Positions 37,846 through 46,786 of a stretch of 64,000 nt of DNA are shown here, piece by piece; positions within the stretch are counted from its first letter, which is position 1; the number at the start of each line of letters is the position of its first letter. Below the pieces are notes generated by a model. It was not told where the DNA came from. It was given only the letters and a program-made list of their open reading frames with translations, and did no database searches. Made by a program: the position numbers and the translations under genes. The stretch is from contig NZ_JMPS01000071.1 of assembly GCF_000735455.1 (NCBI RefSeq), positions 1 to 64,000 on the forward strand. The letters are read 5' to 3'. This DNA is from Yokenella regensburgei ATCC 49455 (lineage in GTDB: Bacteria > Pseudomonadota > Gammaproteobacteria > Enterobacterales > Enterobacteriaceae).

Positions 37846-37874
37846 GCACCATATCACCGAAAGTGAAATGGTGC
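37846..37874 (-). terminator. Terminator-like hairpin at the end of the tRNA operon
   Basis: On the minus strand GCACCATTTCAC pairs with GTGATATGGTGC (one mismatch, five-base loop), followed by CCTTTTC. The left arm includes the CCA end and part of the acceptor stem of the last tRNA, so the hairpin and the mature tRNA fold are mutually exclusive. Confidence 0.6.
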
Positions 37875-37945
37875 GTCCGAGTGGACTCGAACCACCGACC
37901 CCCACCATGTCAAGGTGGTGCTCTAACCAACTGAGCTACGGACGC
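37869..37945 (-). tRNA. valW: tRNA-Val (anticodon GAC)
   Basis: A 77-base gene including encoded CCA. Acceptor stem GCGTCCG/CGGACGC, D-arm GCTCAGTTGGTTAGAGC, anticodon loop CTTGACA with GAC, T-loop TTCGAGT. The sequence agrees with the E. coli valine tRNA of the valVW pair with this acceptor stem; the choice of symbol is from memory. Last transcribed of three. Confidence 0.97.
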
Positions 37946-37949
37946 AGAA

Positions 37950-38026
37950 TGGTGCGTTTAATTGGACTCGAACCAACGACCCCCACCATGTCAAGGTGGT
38001 GCTCTAACCAACTGAGCTATAAACGC
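37950..38026 (-). tRNA. tRNA-Val (anticodon GAC), extra copy
   Basis: A 77-base gene with encoded CCA. It differs from the next upstream copy only by a compensated base pair in the acceptor stem (GCGTTTA/TAAACGC against GCGTTCA/TGAACGC). Only four bases separate it from the downstream copy. E. coli has two genes here, so this is a third, probably an internal duplication. Confidence 0.97.
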
Positions 38027-38028
38027 AA

Positions 38029-38105
38029 TGGTGCGTTCAATTGGACTCGAACCAACGACCCCCACCATGTCAAGGTGGTGCTCTAACCAACTGAGCTATG
38101 AACGC
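38029..38105 (-). tRNA. valV: tRNA-Val (anticodon GAC)
   Basis: A 77-base gene with encoded CCA and acceptor stem GCGTTCA/TGAACGC; the first transcribed of the three. It starts shortly after a near-consensus promoter and is two bases from the middle copy. The symbol is assigned by position and memory of the E. coli valV valW pair. Confidence 0.97.
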
Positions 38106-38118
38106 ACAACGGGGACGA

Positions 38119-38147
38119 ATATTAGCGGCAGGGATGGGCGGTTGCAA
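38119..38147 (-). promoter_or_regulatory. tRNA-Val operon promoter
   Basis: On the minus strand TTGCAA (38147-38142), a 17-base spacer and TAATAT (38124-38119), followed by a GC-rich discriminator (CGTCCCCG) typical of stringently controlled stable-RNA promoters. Confidence 0.85.
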
Positions 38148-38371
38148 GTAGAAAATGGCAGTTTTCTTTCCGTTATCACGCGATTGCAGAACAATTAGGC
38201 ATAATCCCCCTATTACTATGATGCGAAAGAATATTTTTTGCGCACCATGCTTATCAGGCAATCAGAAATTTGCATTAACACAGCTTTTACATCAGCGTTA
38301 GGTGAGAATGATAAGCATATGTAATAATACCCCCGCGTGATAAAGCAACAAAAGCAATTAAGGAAGATGTT

Positions 38372-39202
38372 ATGTGGTATTTACTTGCAGCCTCGCTCGC
38401 TGTTCTGGCCTTTAATCGGTCACTGGCATGGATCCTGTTGGCGATAACCGTCGTCCTGGGATTCAGTCAACAAACGCTTGGGGCACCTGCAATTTTGGTG
38501 ATTGTGCTGATTGCCGCCTGTGGGCTGGTGATGAAAAAGGCAGGGGAAAAGTCAAAAGTCCTGAAATATGCCATTGAGGGAGTTTGTGTCCTGATAGCCC
38601 TCGGGCTGATGCTGCATATGATCCCGGGTTTTCATAATCTGAAGGTCCTGGATGGCGTAATGGCGGGTCCGCAAAGCGCGCCATTCAATATGTATTACAA
38701 CTTTGATAAGGCGCTGGTCCCGTTTGCGCTGGTAGCAGGAATGGGGAGCCTGTTTGTGGCGAATACCTCAGGCAAACCGGGAAAGCTTGACTGGGCGCTG
38801 CTGATACTCGCCGTACCGGCACTGCTGCTGGTGGCGGTTGCGCTGGGGGGCCTGAAAATTGAACCGCATCTGCCGAACTGGTTGCCGCAGTTTATTCTGG
38901 CGAACATTTTCTTTGTTTCCCTGGCGGAAGAGGCCCTGTTCCGCGGCTATCTGCAACAGCGACTCTCCCGGTTAATGCATCCGGTGCTGGCGCTGGTCAT
39001 TACGGCCGCGCTGTTTGGCGTGATGCATATGGCAGGTGGCCTGTTGATGGTTATTTTTGCGGGACTCGCGGGGCTGATTTACGGCTTAGCGTGGATGTGG
39101 AGCGGGAAACTCTGGGTGGCTGTGCTGTTCCACTTCGGGCTTAACGTTATCCATCTGCTGTTCTTCACCTATCCGGTGTTTCGTCATACCGCTGGCGTGT
39201 AG
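38372..39202 (+). CDS. CPBP-family intramembrane protease
   Basis: A 276-residue inner-membrane protein with about eight helices. The CPBP (Abi) motifs are present: Glu186-Glu187...Arg191 (AEEALFRGYLQ), His219 (GVMHMAG) and His254 with Asn258 (FHFGLNV). Members are glutamic-type intramembrane proteases or of unknown function; in bacteria some protect against bacteriocins. AGGAAGAT precedes the ATG. It lies alone between the tRNA operon and mdtK, a place where E. coli has other genes. Confidence 0.88.
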   Translation: MWYLLAASLAVLAFNRSLAWILLAITVVLGFSQQTLGAPAILVIVLIAACGLVMKKAGEKSKVLKYAIEGVCVLIALGLMLHMIPGFHNLKVLDGVMAGPQSAPFNMYYNFDKALVPFALVAGMGSLFVANTSGKPGKLDWALLILAVPALLLVAVALGGLKIEPHLPNWLPQFILANIFFVSLAEEALFRGYLQQRLSRLMHPVLALVITAALFGVMHMAGGLLMVIFAGLAGLIYGLAWMWSGKLWVAVLFHFGLNVIHLLFFTYPVFRHTAGV

Positions 39203-39203
39203 T

Positions 39204-39233
39204 TAAAAAGGCAACCGCCCGAGGGCGGTTGCC
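39204..39233 (-). terminator. Intrinsic terminator of mdtK
   Basis: GGCAACCGCCC and GGGCGGTTGCC form a stem of ten or more pairs; on the minus strand five U follow. It lies seven bases after the mdtK stop and between two convergent genes. Confidence 0.88.
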
Positions 39234-39239
39234 TGGCAT

Positions 39240-40613
39240 TTAGCGCGCGGCGCGCTGCAAAATCACCACAGAAGGTTGACGCTGCAGGAAACGAATGCGC
39301 AGCGTCATCATTATCGCCGCTGACGTAAGGCCGAGAATGAATCCCCACCAGAAACCTGCCGGACCCATCCGCGGTACCACCAGATCGGTTAATCCCAGAA
39401 TATAGCCACTTGGCAGCCCCAGCACCCAGTACGCGGTAAAAGTGATAAAGAAGATAGAGCGGGTATCTTTATAACCACGCAGAATGCCGCTGCCGATAAC
39501 CTGAATGGAATCGGAAATCTGATACAGCGCGGCCAGCAGCATCAGCTGCGATGCCAGGATGATGACCTCCGGATTGTCGTTATACAGCAGCGCAATTTGC
39601 TCACGCATGGTGACGGTGAAAATAGCCGTCAGGGTTGCCATACAGACGCCAACTCCCAGACCCGTGCGGGCGGAGGTTTGCGCATCAAGCGTTGATCCTT
39701 GTCCCAGACGATAACCGACGCGGATCGTTACCGCTGCGGCGAGCGACATTGGCAGAACAAACATCAAGGAGCTAAAGTTGAGGGCTATCTGGTGTCCCGC
39801 CACGTCGATGATGCCAAGCGGGGAGACCAGCAGAGCAACAACCGCAAACAGCGTCACCTCAAAGAACAGCGCCAGCGCGATCGGCAGACCAAGCTGCACC
39901 AGACGTTTCATCACGGCGGTATCTGGTTTATGGAACCCGGCCTCATGACGAATATCGCGCATTGAACGCGCACGCTTAACAAAAGAGAGCATGCTAAAGA
40001 ACATCACCCAGTATACGGAGGCGGTTGCAACACCGCAGCCAACGCCGCCGAGTTCCGGCATACCGAAATGACCATAAATAAAGATGTAGTTCACTGGAAT
40101 ATTAACCAGCAGGCCAATAAAGCCCATTACCATGCCCGGTTTGGTTTTGGCCAGGCCTTCACACTGGTTACGACAGACCTGGAAGAATAAATATCCCGGC
40201 GCGCCCCACAGCAGAGCACGTAAATAACCGACGGCTTTATCCGCCAGCGCCGGGTCAATGTTGTGCATGGCACGAATAATATGACCGGCGTTCCAGAGAA
40301 CCACCATGATAAGCACTGAGACAAAGCCCGCGAGCCAGAACCCCTGGCGCACCTGATGCGCAATACGGTCACGTCGGCCAGAGCCGTTCAGTTGCGCGAC
40401 GACCGGGGTCAGCGCCAGCAGCAGGCCGTGACCAAAGAGGATAGCCGGCAACCAGATAGAGGTACCGATAGCGACGGCGGCCATGTCGGTAGCGCTGTAG
40501 CCACCGGCCATGACGGTATCAACAAACCCCATTGCGGTTTGGGCGACCTGCGCGAGGATCACCGGTATTGCCAGTGCTAGTAACTGACGCGCTTCGATAA
40601 AATACTTCTGCAC
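39240..40613 (-). CDS. mdtK: MdtK, MATE multidrug efflux pump
   Basis: A 457-residue inner-membrane MATE transporter (12 helices) that exports cationic drugs such as fluoroquinolones and dyes using a sodium or proton gradient. [20 protein letters not shown] near residue 27 and [20 protein letters not shown] are family hallmarks, and sequence is near-identical to E. coli over long stretches. The start is the GTG at 40613 (VQKYFIEAR), matching E. coli length with GGGTG upstream; an ATG at 40625 would add four residues and has no ribosome site. Confidence 0.95.
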   Translation of the reverse strand: MQKYFIEARQLLALAIPVILAQVAQTAMGFVDTVMAGGYSATDMAAVAIGTSIWLPAILFGHGLLLALTPVVAQLNGSGRRDRIAHQVRQGFWLAGFVSVLIMVVLWNAGHIIRAMHNIDPALADKAVGYLRALLWGAPGYLFFQVCRNQCEGLAKTKPGMVMGFIGLLVNIPVNYIFIYGHFGMPELGGVGCGVATASVYWVMFFSMLSFVKRARSMRDIRHEAGFHKPDTAVMKRLVQLGLPIALALFFEVTLFAVVALLVSPLGIIDVAGHQIALNFSSLMFVLPMSLAAAVTIRVGYRLGQGSTLDAQTSARTGLGVGVCMATLTAIFTVTMREQIALLYNDNPEVIILASQLMLLAALYQISDSIQVIGSGILRGYKDTRSIFFITFTAYWVLGLPSGYILGLTDLVVPRMGPAGFWWGFILGLTSAAIMMTLRIRFLQRQPSVVILQRAAR

Positions 40614-40847
40614 GTAAACACCCATATATTGTTGTTATTGGAGAGACTAAAAAAGCCGCCGTAACTGGCAGCGAGAAGAAGAACAGGGGAATTTGCCAGT
40701 CTATTGTAGCGAGGATTAGCCATTAAGCCAGTCAAAAAAATAGCAGGGAGTGCGCATGGGCTGGCAACCTGTTTTTTCTGCTGTTATTGTTCTGGGTAAT
40801 GAATGCGGTCACGCAAATGACATAATGGAATTACAGGAGTCAGCAGT

Positions 40848-41489
40848 ATGTTTACTGGAATTGTGCAGGGCACAGCGAAAGTGGTGTCCATTGATGAAAA
40901 ACCCAATTTTCGTACCCACATCGTTGAAATGCCTGACGATATGCTGGATGGACTGGAAACCGGCGCTTCGGTCGCACACAATGGCTGCTGCCTGACGGTG
41001 ACCGAGATCAACGGTAATCGTATCAGCTTCGATTTAATGAAAGAGACGCTGCGCATCACCAATCTGGGCGAGCTGAAATCGGGTGACGAAGTCAACCTTG
41101 AGCGCGCGGCGAAGTTCAGCGATGAGATTGGCGGGCATCTGATGTCGGGCCACATCATGACGACTGCGGAAGTGGTGAAGATTCTCGCTTCTGAAAACAA
41201 TCGTCAGGTGTGGTTTAAAGTGCAGGATCCTGCACTCATGAAATACATCCTGTACAAAGGGTTTATCGGCGTGGACGGCATCAGCCTGACGGTAGGCGAA
41301 GTGACGCCAACCCGTTTCTGCGTCCATTTGATTCCGGAAACCCTGGAGCGTACAACGCTTGGGAAGAAAAAAATCGGTGAGCGCGTGAATATTGAGATTG
41401 ACCCGCAGACGCAGGCGGTGGTTGATACGGTTGAACGTGTGCTGGCGGCGAAAGAGACCGCAACGCGACAGGCGGCAACAGAAGAGTAA
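40848..41489 (+). CDS. ribE: Riboflavin synthase, alpha chain
   Basis: A 213-residue cytosolic enzyme (called ribC in E. coli) that dismutates two lumazine molecules into riboflavin. It has two lumazine-binding domains: [13 protein letters not shown]...[10 protein letters not shown] (1-97) and [10 protein letters not shown]...[11 protein letters not shown] (98-190). CAGGAG stands before the ATG. I saw no FMN riboswitch in the 230-base upstream gap. A bidirectional terminator follows. Confidence 0.97.
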   Translation: MFTGIVQGTAKVVSIDEKPNFRTHIVEMPDDMLDGLETGASVAHNGCCLTVTEINGNRISFDLMKETLRITNLGELKSGDEVNLERAAKFSDEIGGHLMSGHIMTTAEVVKILASENNRQVWFKVQDPALMKYILYKGFIGVDGISLTVGEVTPTRFCVHLIPETLERTTLGKKKIGERVNIEIDPQTQAVVDTVERVLAAKETATRQAATEE

Positions 41490-41518
41490 AAAAATCCCCG
41501 GCTTGCCGGGGATTTTTA
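41488..41518. terminator. Bidirectional terminator between ribE and cfa
   Basis: AAAATCCCCGGC-TT-GCCGGGGATTTTT: an eight-pair GC stem flanked by A and T runs on both sides, so it can terminate both convergent genes. Confidence 0.92.
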
Positions 41519-42667
41519 TTAGCGGGGAACGCGTAAACCGTGCTCGATTCCGCGAGAGAAGACCACCTGCCAGAGCTGAATATCGCGGGCGCGAAATGCT
41601 CCGGCACAGGCATTCAGATAATAGGTGAACATGCGTTTGAAGCGTTCAGAATAATTATCTGCAATGTCTGGCCAGCTCGCGAGGAACCGCTCATACCAGG
41701 CCATCAGCGTGGTGTCGTAGTCCGCCCCAAAGTTGTGCCAGTCTTCAACAATAAAGTGCGACTCGCTGGCGTCGGCAATATGACGCACCGACGGCAGACA
41801 ACCGTTAGGGAAGATGTACTTGTTGATCCACGGATCAACGTTATGGTCGGTAATTTTTGAGCCGATGGTGTGCAGCAGGAAAATACCTTCTGGTTTCAGA
41901 TTGCGATCGGCAACCTCGAAATAGGTATTGTAGTTTTTTGGACCCACGTGCTCGAACATCCCTACGGACACAATACGGTCAAACTGATCGTTCAGGTCGC
42001 GGTAGTCCTGCAGCCGGATATCAACATCCAGCCCTTCGCAGCGGTCCTGCGCCATTTTCTGCTGTTCAGCAGAGATGGTCACGCCAACGACACTCACCCC
42101 GTAGTGTTTTGCCATGTAGAACGCCAGTCCACCCCAGCCGCAGCCAATATCCAGCACTCGCATGCCTGGCTTGAGCTTCAGTTTCTGGCAAATCAGATCC
42201 AGTTTTGCCAGCTGCGCATTTTCAAGCGTTTTGGCATCTTTCCAGTAACCACAGGAATATTGCATTAACGGATCTAACATCTGGCTGAAAAGATCGTTGC
42301 CAAGATCGTAATGCTCTTTACCCACAATCCAGGCTCTTTTTTTACTTTGTAGATTAAATAAACGAGCGCCTGCGATTCTCAGCGTGTCTTTCAAGTGGTG
42401 GGGCAGTTTTTTGTCCAGCTCGGCACTCAGTACCTTTTGAAAGAAAACGTCCAGCCGTTCACACTCCCACCAGCCGTCCATATAACTTTCACCAAGGCCA
42501 AGTGATCCTTCCTGGAGGACACGCTTGTAGAAACGAGGATTGGTAACCTGCGGATCGGAAGGTGCAGATCCGTTAATGGTGACATCTGCCTGACTTAACA
42601 GTTCATTGGCAATTCGGTGCCATTCGTCATTTGGCACGCTTACTTCATCAATACACGATGAACTCAT
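41519..42667 (-). CDS. cfa: Cyclopropane fatty acid synthase
   Basis: A 382-residue enzyme, the E. coli length, that transfers a methylene from S-adenosylmethionine to double bonds of membrane phospholipid acyl chains at entry to stationary phase and in acid stress. The SAM motif is VLDIGCGWGGLAFYMAKHYG (about 170-189). The active-site region includes QYSCGYW (Cys139 region) and MFEHVGPKNY with the catalytic Glu239 and His240. Transcribed alone from a long leader. Confidence 0.97.
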   Translation of the reverse strand: MSSSCIDEVSVPNDEWHRIANELLSQADVTINGSAPSDPQVTNPRFYKRVLQEGSLGLGESYMDGWWECERLDVFFQKVLSAELDKKLPHHLKDTLRIAGARLFNLQSKKRAWIVGKEHYDLGNDLFSQMLDPLMQYSCGYWKDAKTLENAQLAKLDLICQKLKLKPGMRVLDIGCGWGGLAFYMAKHYGVSVVGVTISAEQQKMAQDRCEGLDVDIRLQDYRDLNDQFDRIVSVGMFEHVGPKNYNTYFEVADRNLKPEGIFLLHTIGSKITDHNVDPWINKYIFPNGCLPSVRHIADASESHFIVEDWHNFGADYDTTLMAWYERFLASWPDIADNYSERFKRMFTYYLNACAGAFRARDIQLWQVVFSRGIEHGLRVPR

Positions 42668-42968
42668 AGCTTCTCCATCACGCGCTAGTGATTTAGATCC
42701 ATAAAACAGCGTAGTCGCTTTTTTTTAGGCTTGTGAGAAATTTCACGGAATGTACCGTGAACCAGCTATCCGACGTAGAACAGAGAAGGGTGAAAACCCT
42801 TACTGAAAGGCCATCCATGGAGAAGCGGGAACAAATCCTGAACCCGTTAATGCATAATAAACTTCATAATTATGTGTAACGGGTTCAGTATAGGCCGCTA
42901 AAAGCAGTGATTCAATAAAAAAATGTTAGCAGACAAATATTATCAATTAAGTATTATATTTTCCGTAA
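42668..42968 (-). promoter_or_regulatory. cfa promoter and structured leader
   Basis: A 301-base gap without a gene. It contains three inverted repeats: TTCACGG/CCGTGAA (42742-42761), AAGGGT/ACCCTT (42786-42801), and a striking 20-base pair of arms at 42838-42858 and 42869-42888 (CTGAACCCGTTA... / ...TAACGGGTTCAG). In E. coli cfa is expressed from a distal sigma-70 and a proximal sigma-S promoter, and the long leader is a target of small RNA RydC. None of the repeats has a U tract on the minus strand. Confidence 0.6.
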
Positions 42969-44159
42969 TTAATTCGTGGTTTCTGCGACGACCGGCTTAG
43001 CTTCACCGCGCTGCGCCTGCATGGCGTATCCGATACCTGCCAGCACCACCGTACCCAACATCACGCTGGTTGTTGCGGTTAATGGCGCGGTGATGAAGGT
43101 AGAAACCAGCAGGCTTGCCAGGAAGCACAGACCTAATTGCAGCGTATTTTGCAGCGCCGCGGCGCGACCGGTAGCCTGCGGGAAGGGCTGGAGCGCCTGG
43201 GCAACCACGATCGGGTAAATAGTCCCATTCGCCATCGCCATAATGCAGAACGGAATAAGCAGACCGGTGAGCGTAGCGTTATCGAACAGACCCACCGCCC
43301 AGGTGGCAATGGTGCTAAGCGCAAACAGCATCATCGCCCACGGCAGCAGCTGTTTACCTTCCCATTTCTGCAGCGCAGCACGACAGCCGTAACCCCCTAC
43401 CAGGAAGGCAATAGTTTGCGGCACATAGCTCAGACCAATAGCACCCGGGCCGTAACCCATCTCGTGCAGCAGGAACGGGGAGCCGGTCAGCCACGCGAAG
43501 AAACAGGCTGAACAGGCACCATAAACCAACACGTTGCCGCAGTAGGCACGGGAGCGCAGCAGGGTAAAGAAGGTCAGTTTCTTTTCTGATTTTTGTGCTG
43601 CTTTCTCGGCAGGCTTCTTCAGGCGCAGCGCCGGGATCATCAGAATCAGCGTAATAATAAACAGCGCTCCGAAAATGGCCTGCCATTCCAGATGTACCAG
43701 GATCCAGCTACCCAGCAGCGGCGCCAGCGCCGGAGAGAGAGCAACCAGCGGCATGATAGTGGCAAAAATGCGGTTGGTGCGGTGGGCCGGGTAGTAATCG
43801 GTGACCATCGCCTGCCAGGTGACCGTTGCTGCGCAGACGCCAACGGCCTGCACAAAGCGCAGGACCAGCAGCAGCATGCCGTCACGTACCCACAGCATGC
43901 CAAGGCAGCCAAGGGCAAAAATGGTTAAACCGGCAAGCAGGATCCACTTGCGACCATAGCGGTCGGACAGCGGTCCCCACAGCAGTTGCGCGACGGCGAA
44001 ACCGGCCAGGAACAGGCTCAGGCTTGCGCTCACGCTGGCGGCAGGTATTTGTAGATCGCTTTGAATAGCGGCAAAAGCGGGCAGGTACATGTCCGTCGCC
44101 AGGAAGCCGAGCACGCTTAAACCGGCCAGCCAGGCAAGAAATAATTTTCCAGGTTGCAT
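42969..44159 (-). CDS. punC: PunC, purine nucleoside MFS transporter
   Basis: A 396-residue 12-helix transporter of the DHA1 (Bcr/CmlA-like) family, formerly ydh[16 protein letters not shown] (about 65-79) is the MFS motif A and [15 protein letters not shown] near 18-32 is the Bcr-like opening. In E. coli PunC imports purine nucleosides and is activated by PunR, encoded divergently. The gene pair is preserved here with a 117-base shared promoter region. Confidence 0.93.
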   Translation of the reverse strand: MQPGKLFLAWLAGLSVLGFLATDMYLPAFAAIQSDLQIPAASVSASLSLFLAGFAVAQLLWGPLSDRYGRKWILLAGLTIFALGCLGMLWVRDGMLLLVLRFVQAVGVCAATVTWQAMVTDYYPAHRTNRIFATIMPLVALSPALAPLLGSWILVHLEWQAIFGALFIITLILMIPALRLKKPAEKAAQKSEKKLTFFTLLRSRAYCGNVLVYGACSACFFAWLTGSPFLLHEMGYGPGAIGLSYVPQTIAFLVGGYGCRAALQKWEGKQLLPWAMMLFALSTIATWAVGLFDNATLTGLLIPFCIMAMANGTIYPIVVAQALQPFPQATGRAAALQNTLQLGLCFLASLLVSTFITAPLTATTSVMLGTVVLAGIGYAMQAQRGEAKPVVAETTN

Positions 44160-44276
44160 ATCACTTTCTCTTTATAGATGCAGGTGTACGACTCAGGCGC
44201 TGAGTGTAGGGAGTGCAAAGCGGCTTGTGAAACGCTAATATTTGTTTAGTGAATTCAAAATTTTTGTAGGCAGAAA

Positions 44277-45206
44277 ATGTGGTCTGAATATTCTCTTGAA
44301 GTGGTCGATGCTGTCGCCCGTAATGGCAGCTTCAGCGCAGCGGCCCAGGAGCTGCATCGCGTGCCCTCGGCGGTCAGTTATACGGTACGTCAGCTGGAGG
44401 AGTGGCTCGCCGTACCGCTCTTTGAACGGCGTCATCGCGATGTTGAACTGACGCCTGCCGGTGTCTGGTTTTTAAAAGAAGGGCGTTCTGTTATCAAAAA
44501 AATGCAGATCACCCGCCAGCAGTGTCAGCAGATTGCCAACGGCTGGCGCGGCCAGTTGCCCATTGCCGTCGATAATATCGTCAGGCCGGAACGTACCCGG
44601 CAGATGATCGTTGATTTCTATCGCCATTTTCAGGACGTAGAGTTGATTGTCTACCAGGAAGTGTTCAACGGCGTCTGGGATGCGCTGGCTGATGGTCGGG
44701 TAGAGATGGCGATCGGCGCGACGCAGGCGATCCCGGTTGGGGGGCGCTACGCGTTTCGCGATATGGGCACACTGCACTGGGTGTGCGTGGTTGCGCATCA
44801 TCATCCGCTGGCGAGCATGGAAGGCGTGCTCAGCGATGAGGCGTTGCGCAACTGGCCTTCGCTGGTCACCGAAGATACCTCGCGATCGCTGCCAAAGCGG
44901 ACCACCTGGCTTCTGGATAACCAGAAACGCGTCGTGGTGCCGGACTGGACATCATCAGCCACCTGTCTGTCGGCGGGGTTGTGTGTTGGCATGGTGCCGG
45001 AGCATTTTGCTCGTCCGTGGATCGAAAGCGGGGAGTGGGTGGAACTGTGTCTCGAAAACCCGTACCAGGATTCCGCCTGTTGCCTGACGTGGCAGCAGCA
45101 GGATATGTCTCCGGCGCTGGCCTGGTTGCTGGATTATCTTGGAGATAGTGAAACGCTGAACCGGGAGTGGCTGCGGGTACCGGAGGCTCCGGACCCGCAG
45201 AAGTGA
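44277..45206 (+). CDS. punR: PunR, LysR-family activator of punC
   Basis: A 309-residue LysR-type regulator (formerly ydhB). The helix-turn-helix is residues 2-61 (VARNGSFSAAAQELHRVPSAVSYTVRQLEE) and a LysR substrate-binding domain follows (about 90-295). It is divergent from punC, its known target in E. coli. AGG lies eight bases before the ATG. Its stop abuts the convergent purR stop with no gap. Confidence 0.93.
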   Translation: MWSEYSLEVVDAVARNGSFSAAAQELHRVPSAVSYTVRQLEEWLAVPLFERRHRDVELTPAGVWFLKEGRSVIKKMQITRQQCQQIANGWRGQLPIAVDNIVRPERTRQMIVDFYRHFQDVELIVYQEVFNGVWDALADGRVEMAIGATQAIPVGGRYAFRDMGTLHWVCVVAHHHPLASMEGVLSDEALRNWPSLVTEDTSRSLPKRTTWLLDNQKRVVVPDWTSSATCLSAGLCVGMVPEHFARPWIESGEWVELCLENPYQDSACCLTWQQQDMSPALAWLLDYLGDSETLNREWLRVPEAPDPQK

Positions 45207-46232
45207 TTAACGACGATAATCGCGGAACGGACCGTCGGCGACGGAGCGACGTTCCACCAGACGCGGATGCACCTCGATGGACTGCGAGGTTTCGCGTTTG
45301 TTGACGATACGGTCGAGCAGCATATTGAACGCCGTTTCACCCAGAGAATCTTTCGGCTGGTGAATGGTGGTCAGCGCCGGGGAGAAATAGCGGGCGTTGC
45401 GCACGTTATCATAACCGATCACCGAAATATCCGTCGGCACGCGCAATCCCATCTCGTCGGCGGCGCAAATGGCACCCATCGCCATGATATCGCCACCGCA
45501 GAATACGGCGGTTGGGCGGTGCTGCTGGCCGAGGATCTGCTGCATGGCGCGATAGCCGGATTCTGGCTCAAAGTCGCCCTGTACAATCCAGTGCTCGGGC
45601 ACTTTAATCAGCGCTTCTTCCATGGCTTTCATAAAGCCGGCAAGACGGCCCGCGCCGGTGTTGCGCTCAAGCGGTCCCGGGATCACCCCGATTTCACGGT
45701 GGCCACGCTCAATCAGGTAGCGGCCTGCCATATAACCGCCTTCGAAGGCGTTATCGATAACGGAGTCGGTGAAGTCGGCATGAGCTTCGCCCCAGTCCAT
45801 CACCACCATCGGGATATGACGGTACTCTTCCAGCATTGAGATAACCGATTCCGGGTACTCAGAACACATGACCAGCAGGCCATCGACGCGCTTTTGCGCC
45901 ATCATCGACAGATAAGCACGCTGCTTTTCAAGGTTGTTCCAGGCGTTACCCAGAATCAGGGTATAGCCTTTCTGGAAGCAATTTTTCTCAACCGCTTCAA
46001 TGATTTCAGCGAAGTAGGCCGCTTCGCTGCTGGTCGCCAGCAGGCCAATCGATTTCGTGTGATTAACCTTCAGGCTACGGGCGACGGCGCTCGGGGAGTA
46101 GTGCAGCTCTTTGATCGCTGCCCACACCGCGTTGCGCGTCTCTTCCGCCACAAAGCGGGTTTTGTTAATTACGTGTGATACGGTTGTAGTGGAAACGTTT
46201 GCGCGCTTCGCTACATCTTTAATCGTTGCCAT
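45207..46232 (-). CDS. purR: PurR, purine repressor
   Basis: A 341-residue LacI-family repressor, almost identical to E. coli PurR. The N-terminal domain [20 protein letters not shown] has the helix-turn-helix and the hinge helix SPSAVARSL; the C-terminal domain binds the co-repressors hypoxanthine and guanine. It represses purine and pyrimidine synthesis genes and itself. The start MATIKD is the known one; an upstream in-frame codon would add MRA. It has operators at 46277 and inside the gene at 46189. Confidence 0.97.
   Translation of the reverse strand: MATIKDVAKRANVSTTTVSHVINKTRFVAEETRNAVWAAIKELHYSPSAVARSLKVNHTKSIGLLATSSEAAYFAEIIEAVEKNCFQKGYTLILGNAWNNLEKQRAYLSMMAQKRVDGLLVMCSEYPESVISMLEEYRHIPMVVMDWGEAHADFTDSVIDNAFEGGYMAGRYLIERGHREIGVIPGPLERNTGAGRLAGFMKAMEEALIKVPEHWIVQGDFEPESGYRAMQQILGQQHRPTAVFCGGDIMAMGAICAADEMGLRVPTDISVIGYDNVRNARYFSPALTTIHQPKDSLGETAFNMLLDRIVNKRETSQSIEVHPRLVERRSVADGPFRDYRR
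46189..46204. promoter_or_regulatory. PurR operator inside purR
   Basis: GTGGAAACGTTTGCGC has the PurR core AAACGTTT and lies over codons 12-16 of purR. E. coli purR is autoregulated through two operators, one in the coding start; this is the equivalent second site. Confidence 0.7.
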
Positions 46233-46276
46233 GGCTCTCACTCCAGACCATATCCTGAACTCCTGTATAACTTGCT

Positions 46277-46292
46277 ACGTAAACGTTTGCCT
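46277..46292. promoter_or_regulatory. PurR operator upstream of purR
   Basis: ACGTAAACGTTTGCCT differs in three positions from the consensus ACGCAAACGTTTGCGT and is 45 bases before the purR start. With the intragenic site it would support autorepression. Confidence 0.8.
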
Positions 46293-46529
46293 CTACACAC
46301 CCTGACGCAATCATTTCAGATTGCATTACGCCGGGAAAACGACACAGGACGACAGGAGGGGGTCAATGGCCGGTACGCTTTTAATTTAGCGTGGGATTTT
46401 GGCTCATCCTGGCGCAAAGGGAAAGAGAAATAATGATCATCGCGACGAAAAGCGTGCAGATTTTTGTGCTTAACTATGTAAAAATGAGCAAGCTCACTTT
46501 TCATGTGGGGATAAAAAGGAGAAAAATTG

Positions 46530-46619
46530 ATGAGTACCGAACTGAAGCTCTCTCTGACTACCACGATTATTACCCTGGCCCTGATCGTTGCGGCCGGGCT
46601 GACGGCCGTTCTGCACTGA
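46530..46619 (+). CDS. ynhF: YnhF, 29-residue membrane protein
   Basis: A short gene encoding MSTELKLSLTTTIITLALIV and nine more residues ending AVLH, closely similar to E. coli YnhF (29 residues). It is a single hydrophobic helix in the inner membrane; its function is unknown, though E. coli YnhF is expressed and retains formyl-methionine. AAGGAG lies nine bases before the ATG. The location between purR and ydhP is the same as in E. coli. A hairpin follows at once. Confidence 0.93.
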   Translation: MSTELKLSLTTTIITLALIVAAGLTAVLH

Positions 46620-46625
46620 TTTTCA

Positions 46626-46647
46626 TGAGGGAGAGCCATCTCCCTCA
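46626..46647 (+). terminator. Hairpin after ynhF
   Basis: TGAGGGAGA, loop GCCA, TCTCCCTCA: a perfect nine-base stem seven bases after the ynhF stop. The following sequence is pyrimidine-rich (ATCCCTTCCCC) rather than a U run, so termination may be partial. Confidence 0.65.
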
Positions 46648-46786
46648 ATCCCTTCCCCCGCCATTGTTATCAATTGCGCAATAATCTTTTGCCAATTCCT
46701 TCACTTCTGTTTTTTGTGATTGCTGTCATACTTTCAACTTCTTAATAGGGTACCGCGCCTTCGCCGCGGCTGACCGGAGTTGTTAG

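Noticed and set aside
32711..38105. An integrated element next to the tRNA-Val genes
   Set aside because: No integrase, excisionase, transposase or displaced 3' tRNA fragment (attachment repeat) was found on either side, so the envelope cluster is not shown to be a mobile element.
37868..38106. A direct repeat with a period of about 80 bases, resembling a repeat array
   Set aside because: The repeats are three tRNA-Val genes, each folding as a cloverleaf with encoded CCA. No CRISPR-type repeat-spacer pattern is present anywhere in the window.
40626..40847. An FMN riboswitch before riboflavin synthase
   Set aside because: The gap lacks the conserved multi-helix RFN sequence blocks. In enterics that riboswitch precedes ribB, not this gene.
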